This document shows positions 55,700 through 64,000 of a stretch of 64,000 nucleotides of DNA, piece by piece. The first letter of the stretch is position 1; the number at the start of each line of letters is the position of its first letter. Both the position numbers and the translations under genes were made by a program. The notes under the pieces were generated by a model that saw only the letters and a list, made by a program, of their open reading frames with translations, was not told the DNA's origin and did no database searches. This stretch comes from Tetraselmis striata (Eukaryota; Chlorophyta; Chlorodendrophyceae; Chlorodendrales; Chlorodendraceae): assembly GCA_006384855.1 (NCBI GenBank), contig VCJN01000889.1, positions 1 to 64,000 on the forward strand. Reading direction: 5' to 3'.

Positions 55700-56718
55700 G
55701 CAGTGGCGCATTTTTATGATATCATTAACTCAGAATATTCATCAGCGGCTTGAGATCTGATAGGGGGGGGGGGGAGGGGTGCCGGTTACGCTCGTGATTC
55801 CGCTCTGCACTAGTTCGAACCCTGCCGGGCCCCTCGGTGGAAATATAACTGAGGGGGGTAGGGGGGGCCCGATGCAAATGTTTTTAGGTTCTCCTACAAA
55901 CCCAAGTATAGTGGCTTACCGCGCGACCCGCATCCCGATAAAAAGGCAATGTACTAGCCCCACGCGGGCGATTTTTCCCCGCTTAGGGGCCCGCTAGGCG
56001 CAGCCCAATAGCAGAATATGGGAGCGTATTGATGGCCAGCCCCACCACATACCCTGGACGATGCCCTAGCATGTGACCATATGGACCCACCCGCTGACTC
56101 GGGGGCTGCATCCCTGCGCAGTATGGGTTGAAGCCCGGCTCTACCAATGGAGCATTGAATGCGAATAGCACCTGTAGGTGGGCTGGTTTCGGAGCAGGCC
56201 TTAATCGTAGTATTGGCCGTTTTGCGGGAACTTCTCACTTGCTTGCATGCCGACGGTGGGGAGAGCGCGCCTTTGTGAATGAGCTGTACGATGGTAGAGC
56301 TAACTTTTTGCGTGCATCCGTACATATACAACGCATATACGTGCAATATAAAAAATCGTGCCCTCGTGACATTGGGTTATCAAATTCATTACCAACCCTG
56401 AATATTGACACGCACACGTATGGCTTTTACAACGAGAGCACAACAAACGCCACTTAGGGCTCCCCCCACGCATGATGTCGTGTTCACGTACGACACAAGG
56501 AAGGGCGCGTCCGGAAACGAAGGTGAGGGCTGATAATGGGCCAATCTACAATTGATGCTTGACAAGGGGGGCAAGAGTTTTGTGGGCAGGTGTAGTACAG
56601 TATCGTTGGCCTGGATTATATATAGAGATACTGTTGCAAACGCACGCGGTGCGGCGATACCTGCTAGCTCAGGCCACCAGCCGCCCAGTACTGCTTTAGT
56701 ACTGAAATGAAAGTTTCG

Positions 56719-56749
<31 letters not shown>

Positions 56750-56770
56750 TTGCGCCCACCTCAGTTTCTC
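55700..56770. other. Stretch without recognised gene
   Basis: A short G run (about 55762-55774) and a C run of about 30 nt (56720-56750). A piece near 55800 reads AGTTCGAACCCTGCC, B-box-like, without a full tRNA fold. No supported frame. Confidence 0.4.
56720..56750. repeat. Long C run (example of about twenty such runs)
   Basis: About 30 uninterrupted C. Similar G or C runs of about 13-30 nt lie near 10674, 20519, 21218, 21522, 21854, 25481, 32028, 35354, 38330, 39502, 40645, 42147, 43293, 44626, 44958, 46062, 46525, 48297, 48973, 55762 and 57880. Confidence 0.95.
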
Positions 56771-58108
56771 CGGAAAATTTCGGTACCTTAAACATATCAT
56801 TTAATCGTAACTGCATAAATGCCGGGTGAAAATTAAATGATAGACTAATGTAATAATAATGATTTTAATCACAACAGCAGGAATTGGAATTGTGTAGTAG
56901 CGACTATCTGGATCCCGGGCCGGGGATGTAAATCATCCCGCGCACCTGCTCATCGTATATTTATACAAAGGTAGTAAGAAAAAAGCGATCAAGTTGATTA
57001 TTTGAGTATATTACATCAAGCCGAAATACATTAAATCATGTCAGAATGTCGGATAATACCAGCATAATACTACCGTAGTATTCATCATCGTCGCCTGTGG
57101 GCAGTTATTGTTTGGGACGGAAAAAGTCGCCAGCATTTAGTTAGGATGAATAGCGCCCAGGCCAGACTATTCAGACGGCGGTCGCATACGGATTTCTGGT
57201 TGTTTGTAATATTTACAGTCGCGGATGCTGTACGGGAACCCTCGGTCATGTTTATACTATGAATAATTATAAGTAAGTTATAATAGTAGCGATAGATATA
57301 TTAGATAAGTTGTAATGTGTGGGCGTCTTCTCCTGTTGCCGCCTTGTAGTTGCTGTAGAGGACCTTTCTGATTGTCCTTTTCTGGTGATTTCCTGATATC
57401 GCCTTCTGCTGCTAGCTCATGAAATGAATTGTAATAGTCGCGCAAATAAAGTGCATAGCTACACAAACACGCTCGTGTCCACGCTTCAAGGATTTTACTT
57501 TCTTTTACGCGCACGTCCACGCGTCGTTCTCATCAATACAGTACGGTACTCGCTATGAGATGTTACTAGTCGCTATATTAGCAACTACGTCGCGACTATT
57601 ATATCTCAGCAGGAAATGTAGCGCAATCTCGTCCGGACCAGAACATTTCGGATACCGTATATACTAGAATATCCGCAAATAATCACTGATGCCCGCCCGA
57701 TGCAGGAATTGAATGAGTATTTAATTATTGCGTTACGATCGCGCCTGGTATTCGAACGAAAGGTAGCTACTACCAGTACCTGTCCAGCACGAGCACGCGA
57801 GCAGCACTTGTAGTCGCGCTAGTATATCGCGCACCTTCCCACTTTGACAGGAGGCACGCGCCCGGGGATTAATAGCGACCCCCCCCCCCCCCCCCCCCCC
57901 TCGACAGACTCCATAAGTGCCGCGCAACTCGCAACAGTGCTGCCACAATTCGTCACATAACCACTTGCCACCACAGTGCGACTTGGCTCCCGCTGCGCCA
58001 CCATCACTGTTTGAGTTCAGCGCTGCTCCTCCCGCACGCGTGATGTATGCCGCCTGCCTTCCAATCGACGCGCCTCGTAGCTCTCGTGCCCTCGCCTCAC
58101 GTCCAGCG

Positions 58109-58423
58109 ATGTCTGCTATCGCGGAGCAAGAGCCCGCGGCGTGTGCGATGCGAGGACTTTCTATCGACCGAATTCCGAGCTTTGGGAGCGATGCAAGCTT
58201 AACCAGCGCGGCGCCGTCGCCGCTGTCGGTCGACGAGGCGGTGCACAAAATCGCGCGCTGCCGCGGCTTTTGCGAGCAGATAGCGGTGACCGCGGCTATG
58301 CACCCTACGCCCGTCACGACGACAGAGGTCAACCTTGCGCGCCTGTTTCAGCAAGCAATGCAGGAGATACAGCAGCAGCTTCTCGGCATCGAGGACGACG
58401 TAGCCCGAGTGCAGGCAGAGTAG
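58109..58423 (+). CDS. Conserved 104-aa protein of unknown function, copy B
   Basis: Same length as 17050-17364 and nearly identical, starting MSAIAEQEPAACAMRGLSID and ending IEDDVARVQAE. Visible differences are conservative or tolerated (H/Q, F/L, A/V). Both genes are preceded by a CCAG that could be an acceptor and followed by the same 16-bp spacer and a second small frame. The C-run at about 57880-57900 lies 200 bp upstream and is absent from A. Helical C-terminal half; no recognised domain. Confidence 0.55.
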   Translation: MSAIAEQEPAACAMRGLSIDRIPSFGSDASLTSAAPSPLSVDEAVHKIARCRGFCEQIAVTAAMHPTPVTTTEVNLARLFQQAMQEIQQQLLGIEDDVARVQAE

Positions 58424-58439
58424 AGAGATACTGGAGCCA

Positions 58440-58640
58440 GTGTTCAATTCTTTCCCCAAAGTGACGTTATCTTCTGGCCTCCCGCGCTACGCTACAATCC
58501 ACAATTCTACATACCTGTCACATATGCGCTCTACCGATGATCGAAGTCTCCGCTCTGGCGCCGTTGTATCCTCTCGCCCCGGGGAGCCAGCCGAGCGCGC
58601 TCGGCGACTCGAAGTGGTACTGGCGGAGCGTGATCCGTGA
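58440..58640 (+). CDS. Possible downstream exon or small ORF, copy B
   Basis: Counterpart of 17381-17581, same 66-codon length, ending RRLEVVLAERDP. A further coding-like stretch follows at 58745-58857 (LSTSEKSSKPLDAYIRTAC, then REQRAALLANNL) that is out of frame in copy A. Together these suggest a multi-exon gene in B that has decayed in A. Confidence 0.35.
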   Translation: MFNSFPKVTLSSGLPRYATIHNSTYLSHMRSTDDRSLRSGAVVSSRPGEPAERARRLEVVLAERDP

Positions 58641-59126
58641 AAGCACGCGCAGTTCCGTCCTACCACGTCTGGATGCCCGCTAGGAAGGCCCGAGACGGCT
58701 GGGACGCATCTTGAGCCACCCATCGCAGGCCTCGCCTCCCTTTTTGCCCTACCTGAAGACCCCAAGTTGTCCACTTCGGAAAAATCCTCCAAACCCCTTG
58801 ACGCATATATTCGTACCGCCTGTCGAGAACAGCGCGCTGCATTGCTAGCCAATAACCTCAGTGGGGCGCGGACGGGGGACAGCTCCTCTGTTGCGTGGAC
58901 TACAACTGTAACTGTTCATTTTTTCCATATATGCTCGTGCAATGAATATTATTCGCTGGCTCGAATATTATCACGCATTTTAGTTTGCTTTTCACGGCTT
59001 CGTTCCTGTGCTAGACGCCTGCCCCGCTTCGCGGGATGCTATTGTTGGTATATGTAGGCTCCTTTGTCGCTTCTAAGAAACAAATCCAGGATGCTATTGT
59101 TGTCCCTAGGAGCACGGTCATGATGT

Positions 59127-59399
59127 TTGTATCCGATGCAAGTAGCTGCTATTGTATGTATGTTAGATATCTATACGCGTACATGTAAATGGGTGCCAGC
59201 AAAAGTTGGGTTGCAAGCACGGAGTCGCGATCGCTTTCTGAGCATTCAGCAAAGATCTGAAAATGACATGGCATTGGAACAACCCGATATAGACGTGTAT
59301 GAAGCTGCAGCACTTCCCGTCGAAGAGCCACTGAGAATTCTCTTGCATCAATGGCGGCAATCTGCTGCCAGCAAAACAGATGAGCTATTGGTATCTTAG
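59127..59399 (+). CDS. Conserved C-terminal exon, copy B1
   Basis: Ends SENDMALEQPDIDVYEAAAL, then PVEEPLRILLHQWRQSAASK and TDELLVS. The first tandem copy in B. The two codons AP present in A and B2 are missing here. The upstream half differs strongly from A. Confidence 0.4.
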   Translation: MYPMQVAAIVCMLDIYTRTCKWVPAKVGLQARSRDRFLSIQQRSENDMALEQPDIDVYEAAALPVEEPLRILLHQWRQSAASKTDELLVS

Positions 59400-59713
59400 A
59401 CTGTGGTGACATTTGTTACTTGAGCATTGTGTGTGTGCGTGTGTGTGAGCGCGCGCTAAATATGTAGCGTCCCGTTCCCAGCGAATAGACCATTCACTGA
59501 CACAAACCTGGCAAAGCTCTTGCGAGAATCAACCACCTCCTCTTGCAGACTCCAGTTGAGCTGCTCCTTCGATAGTGATGTTTATTTCCGATACAAGTAA
59601 CTGCTATGGCATGTATGTTAGAATATGCATACGCGTGCAGGTGAATGGAAGACAGCAAAAGTTGAGTTGCAAGCACCGCGTCCCGATCGCTATCTTTGAG
59701 CATTCATCAAGGA

Positions 59714-59860
59714 TCTGAAAATGACATGGCATTGGAACAACCCGATATAGACGTGTATGATGCTGCTGCACTTCCCGTCGAAGAGCCACTGAGAATTCTC
59801 TTGCATCAATGGCGGCAATCTGCTGCCAGCAAAGCGCCAGATGAGCAATTGGTATCTTAG
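59714..59860 (+). CDS. Conserved C-terminal exon, copy B2
   Basis: Second tandem copy, about 465 bp after B1: ENDMALEQPDIDVYDAAALP, then VEEPLRILLHQWRQSAAS and KAPDEQLVS. It is closer to copy A over this exon (DAAAL, KAPDEQL) than B1 is. The duplicated unit (about 59105-59570 and 59575-60035) includes the shared 3' sequence CATTCACTGACACAAACCTG. Confidence 0.4.
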   Translation, partial: SENDMALEQPDIDVYDAAALPVEEPLRILLHQWRQSAASKAPDEQLVS

Positions 59861-60029
59861 ACTGTGGTGACATTTATTACGTGAGCGTTGTGTGTGTGCG
59901 TGTGTGTGTGCGCGAGCTAAATATGGAGCGTCCCTTTTCCAAGCCAATAGACCATTCACTGACACAAACCTGGCAAAACTCTTGCGAGAATCAACCACCC
60001 CCTCTTGCAGTCTCCAGTTGAGCTGCTCC

Positions 60030-60716
60030 TGCAGCTCCGCTTCTAGCTCCGCGAGCTCCGCGGGGTGCCGCAGCCGCTGCTCAGCCCACTCTGCCGGGCT
60101 CGTGCGGTCGAGCCCCTCCAGGTGCACCATCTGCCGTGCGGAGCTCACACAACTTCCGCCCGCAGTGCGGGCAGTAGATTGAAGCTTTGCAGGACATGAA
60201 GCTGTCTGCAAGGCGCGAAGCCAGGCGCTCCGTGATGTCTGTTTGCTGGTGCTGCGCAATGCCGGAGCGCAGGCAGTTGCCGCAGAAGACATGCCCACAC
60301 ACCAGGCCCACTGGTCGGAAGAGAGTGCCGAGGCAGAGGGCACAAGAGAGTTTGGGCATTGCTCAGAGGCGCTGCAGTCTGTATGAGAGCTGGGGGGCTC
60401 GTGAGGCATAGCCAGCGGTCGCAACTCATCCAGTAGAGGCGAGGTGAGGAAGGCACCCAGGCGCTTCTCACTGCAGCATGGCTCCACGAGCCGCCTCGCT
60501 CTGCGCGCTGCCACCGGCTGCACTATCCGCATCTTTCAGGGCGCGCACCCCATCCTTGTAAGCCTCAGCAAATGACAGGCAAGCACGTGCCACTGCAAGC
60601 ATACAGCTGGTAAATTTCCCGATGGCGGAGGGTATCTTGCCGCAGCTGCTAAAAGATGAGCTGAGCGCACTCAGCTTACGCGCAGGCGCAGGTCGCCATC
60701 TTGGCTTCTCCATCAT
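60030..60716 (-). CDS. RING-finger (C3HC4) protein, copy B
   Basis: Minus strand. The start is MMEKPRWRPAPARKLSAL (60716). A helical segment follows (SCMLAVARACLSFAEAYKDG, VRALKDADSAAGG) up to 60468. The RING (60359-60190) reads CALC, LFRPVGLVCGHVFCGNC and, after a 30-residue insert, CPHC: a full C3HC4 set. After it, another frame reads PAELAELEAELQEQLNWRLQ, a coiled coil. The frame from 60716 meets stops at 60468 and twice more before the finger, so an intron is required or the gene is partly decayed. A GTGAGA donor sits at the first stop. Such proteins are usually ubiquitin ligases. Confidence 0.55.
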
Positions 60717-61381
60717 GCTGATCGCATAAGGATGTCCTCCGCTGAGGGCTATTGTGGGCTTGCACACGCCGCATCCTGTCAAAATACAAGACAGAAGATG
60801 GGGAAAATGACGCAGGTAGGGCGTTGTGTTGCTTCCAAGACACTGCCGGAAAACATCACAAGCGCTTCATTTGACACTCTTTTAAAGCTTAGCATTGCAA
60901 ACGCACAAACTCAACACAGTGATTAACCTTTACCATTATGAAGCAGATTTCAGATCATAACATGTCGCATTGATTCACCGGCGCGCTGCGACATCGCAAG
61001 TACTAAGTCACCCTTGCAGCTAAAAACGTGAAAGGTGGATGGACATGAACGGACGGAAGGCATGTGATCGCCTATGTGTGTGTGTGCATGGGGGAAGAGG
61101 ATGGGAGGGTGGGTTACCCTTTGGAAGGTCTCTGTCAGCTCTGTGTGCAGATTTTGCAGCGCTTCCTGTGATTATGATGGCACTGGGGGTGGTCTTGTCG
61201 GGACATCTGATCGCATGGATCTACACACCACAGCAGGCAGCGAGGTACCAAGCACGCGTCAGCACCTACTGGGTGTCATGGCAGTGGCACAGAATCGCGC
61301 AGATTCTGGGTACGGAAACTCGCTGTAGCAGTGCTTGAATGTCGCCCTGACTACTGTGGTAGCGCCCCGGATCGATGGCGC

Positions 61382-61541
61382 AATGTTCGAGTTCCTGTCA
61401 TACTACATGCCCACCGAGCCTGCGTTGGATTTCACGCCAAGCTCTGTAATCGTTAGCGCCACTCATCACCGCAGCGCAAAGCGTCTTGCATCGTACCTAC
61501 AACGACATCGAACGAGCACGGCCGTGGCAGGAAACTCTTGA
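61382..61541 (+). CDS. Possible exon or short ORF in copy B
   Basis: MFEFLSYYMPTEPALDFTPS, then SVIVSATHHRSAKRLASYLQ to a stop at 61541. Protein-like composition without a recognised domain, and the corresponding part of A is too altered to test conservation. Confidence 0.2.
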
Positions 61542-62374
61542 TTTGATAGATATCTACAAGGCACTTCCAGGCTTGGGGCGACTTGCACCGGGTGAGCTGC
61601 AGGCTTGGCGAGCGTGGTTCGCTCCTCCTGTGCGCTGTTCCTGGGCGTAGTGTCCGAGGCCGTCGTTTCAGGGGGAGGGGGGGGGGCCTTAAAACGTTCT
61701 TGCATGGGCCGTAGTTATATACTGTTGTAGTCTAGTCAATGGAAGGAATATGTAATCGGGGAGAATAATGCGAAATCCCGCCAGAGATAAAGTTTGGTGG
61801 AGATACCAAGCAATGAACTGATGCCCGGGGATCAGCAGTGGTTAAACAAAGTAGTGGGTTGCGATGTATAAAACCACCCAGTGCATGCGCGCTATCAGCC
61901 GCCAGACGCCTTACCACTTAAAAACAGGTGCCGGCGCACACGGGTGTATACCAGGATGGGGCCAGGGTGGTGTCATTTCCGGCCGCTGCGCTGTGAAGAA
62001 AGCCCAGCAGTGTTTGGAGAGGAAAAATCTAAGTAACTCTGGAAGCCGTCAGCCCACAACAAAAAAGCAAACATGAGTACCAGGTATGCCGATTCGATGT
62101 TTCAAAATGAATTGTTATGGATTTCAATTGCAATCTTAATTAAATGAAACTGTATTCCTCTCTGTTACCCCCGCCCCCTGCCAAGGGAGCTTCTAGAGGC
62201 TTGTATCTCATCGTTTCAAGTATGGCGTTGTTCATTTAACACATTGTGTTGAATATATAAGGAGCTGGCGCCAAGCTGCGACTTGAACCCTGGCTGCATT
62301 TCAAGAGTACATGGTGTGCCTGTAATGGGCGATTGTAGCAGCCGGCACCTGTAGGCGCCCAGTGAGGCTACCAC

Positions 62375-62715
62375 ACCGCTGCCCGCGCCTTCGGCCGTTT
62401 CTGCTCGCTGCACGGCTTCGCCGCCCTGCAATGGTTTCCCGCAAGCATATCGTCCCACAAATACCGGTACCGTGTGAGTAACCCGTGGCGACGAGTAATA
62501 CGGTATTCGCTATTGTGGTGTTTTCAGCGCGCGTGATTTCTTTTTCGCCCGCGCCTTCGGCCGTTTCTGCTCGCTGCACGGCTTCGCCGCGCTGCAATGG
62601 TTTCCCGCAAGCAGATCGTCCCACAAATACCGGTACCAGGACCCGTGTGAGTAGCCCCTGGCGACGACGACTAACATGGTATGCGCTACGAGTAGTGTTC
62701 TCAGCGCGCGTGATT
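62375..62715. repeat. Tandem duplication of about 172 bp
   Basis: CCCGCGCCTTCGGCCGTTTC through GTCCCACAAATACCGGTACC and the GTGTGAGTA that follows occur at about 62380 and 62549. A single related copy is at 21920 in segment A. Each unit ends with TTCTCAGCGCGCGTGATTT-like sequence. Confidence 0.88.
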
Positions 62716-62719
62716 TTTT

Positions 62720-63450
62720 GCCCATGCGAGCGTGTTGTGCTGATGATGCGCCGTCTGATGAAGCATGATGCCGCCTGATGATATGATGCACGATCATGAT
62801 GATGCAATATGATCTCGATGATGCGCAGCCTTGTTACTGCGCAGTGCTGGTGCCGCACTCGTACTGTCTTGGGCGAGGCACGACTCGGCACCCGCCCGGC
62901 GCGCAGCATCACTCGAGAATAACGTCAGAAGCTTATTCTTATTCTTATTGCGGGGAATTTCATCGAAGTTCTGCGCGTGATGGCAGCTCGGGATCGGGAG
63001 CTCGCTGCATCGTCAGACAGGGCATATTTGTGAGCCATCCCGCTGCCGAGGTTGCACCGCGCGACCGCCAAGGTTGCGCGACTGCCGAGGTTGCAAGCAC
63101 GAGCTCGGGTGGCCCAGGAGCGCAACCGAGCGCGCTGTAGTCATCCGCCCCACTTTGCGCGGGCTGCAACGCCGCTTTTAAGAGGCATACTGAAATGCAG
63201 TACGTGTACTAGGTTAGATTTGTTGTCAGCGCGCTCTTTGTAATTCAAACGAGCCGGGGCGAGTCTATCTATGAAAGCTGAGGGTCGGTGTTGTGTGGGC
63301 ACGGGGCAGTCAATGGTCCCGGCGTGAAGACTTGCGACCTTCCGGCGAATTGAAGGTGGTCAGCCGGCAATGTCAACTGAAATAACACAGTAGACCCGCT
63401 TTCCTTACTCTATCTCGAATATCCACCTAGGTATGCTTGCTGAGGCGGCG
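62720..63450. other. Intergenic stretch without recognised gene
   Basis: A (GATGAT)n-like patch at about 62739-62825 and nondescript GC-rich sequence; no supported frame. Confidence 0.4.
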
Positions 63451-63452
63451 CA

Positions 63453-64000
63453 TCAGAGCTCCTCCGTGGGGCCGCCATCCGCAGTAAGCTGCCGGTAGAC
63501 CTTGCGGAACTTCGGCATTGGAATTGGTTGCTGCCAAGAGAGCTGCGCGGCCAGGGATGTGAGGCCCCAATCACACGCACATGTCAGGATCGCAAGGATA
63601 TGAAACACCCCCCACTTTCCACACAGCCCCCAGATAGCAGCACGGGGCGATTGGAAGCGGTGCGGTGAGCGTTGTGCACCTGGATGTTGTCCAGCACGTG
63701 AGCCTCCGTCCTGCGTTTCCCAACAAGGGCGAGCGCATGAGCGAGCTTTTGCCGTAACCCGGGCGTAAGGCACTGTGCACAGGAAAGGAGGGCGTGGCCT
63801 GCTGGGCGCGCCGCACTCACGTTTGCCCAACGATCACAGAGAGCAGCAGCGGCGCGCTCCGCGCCATCTGGAGCAGCTTGCCGGCGTCGGATGCCTGGAC
63901 GCTGAGCTGCGCGGAGGCCGTCAGGCGCGCCAGCATCTCCGCCTCCTGCTCTGGGCCCCTCCCCCCGGTCTGCCGCAACAAGCGCATACCACAGTCAGGC
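63453..64000 (-). CDS. 3' part of an intron-bearing gene, cut by the right edge
   Basis: The exon entering from the right edge reads (minus) MLARLTASAQLSVQASDAGK, then LLQMARSAPLLLSVIVGQT and ends at 63821 with a GTGAGT donor. A CACAG acceptor at about 63773 opens further coding-like sequence; one frame reads PGLRQKLAHALALVGKRRTE and HVLDNIQVHNAHRTASNRP. The last piece, LSWQQPIPMPKFRKVYRQLT followed by ADGGPTEEL, stops at 63453. Frames of the last two pieces differ, so at least one more intron is likely. No family recognised. This is the best candidate for an intact host gene. Confidence 0.5.

Larger units (their letters stand above)
53168..62450. repeat. Segmental duplication, copy B
   Basis: Direct counterpart of 13398-22000. 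Copy-specific features: a 92-bp LINE fragment at 53506, a 2.8-kb block at about 53990-56770 with no counterpart in A, an internal tandem duplication at 59105-60035, and tandem blocks at 62375-62715. Confidence 0.88.

Noticed and set aside
55795-55850. AGTTCGAACCCTGCC near a short G/C-rich stem
   Set aside because: Too short and without a complete tRNA fold; at most a tRNA-derived scrap.

Overview
This window is eukaryotic nuclear DNA, most likely from a protist or alga, though nothing in it fixes the lineage. The signs are short GT-AG introns, very low density of host genes, and layered LTR retrotransposons, LINEs and TIR transposons. There are about twenty uninterrupted G or C runs of roughly 13-30 nt and many GTAC-rich microsatellites. 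No rRNA, tRNA, CRISPR or operon-like organisation was found.

Left third (1-12.7 kb): a nested stack of elements. A minus-strand Ty3/Gypsy-type fossil runs off the left edge. A short CACTA-like element sits in its gag region. Its 5' LTR is split by a complete-length Ty1/Copia element (4892-12414, 5-bp target duplication AGTTT). Between gag and protease this Copia element carries a cytosine-5 DNA methyltransferase-like domain, with GPPCQ, ENV and C-terminal motifs. This is the most interesting item in the window.

13.4-22 kb and 53.2-62.4 kb are two diverged, direct copies (A and B) of one roughly 9-kb segment, lying 40 kb apart and broken by later insertions. They carry a conserved 104-aa reading frame, a conserved C-terminal exon (one copy in A, two in B) and a RING-finger gene on the opposite strand. 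That RING gene is intact over its finger in B and deleted in A; a third relative lies at 22.2-22.5 kb.

24-41 kb holds a 225-bp tandem repeat inside an open frame, a Ty3/Gypsy chromovirus fossil with chromodomain and two LTRs (27232-32686), and a 5' Copia-like gag fragment. It also holds a decayed, unrecognised minus-strand gene and a 1.28-kb pogo-like TIR element.

41584-49634 is an 8.05-kb element with perfect 22-bp CACTG... terminal inverted repeats and a 3-bp duplication (CGT), so CACTA/EnSpm-like by its ends. It carries an intron-containing gene with a zinc-finger-like N-terminus, a Tudor-like segment and an in-frame 30-bp minisatellite. It also holds a 370-bp tandem array and a basic protein gene.

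49.6-53.2 kb has a possible host exon, a solo LTR of the left-edge Gypsy family, and a LINE 3' end with a 92-bp truncated sister. The right edge holds the 3' part of an intron-bearing minus-strand gene.
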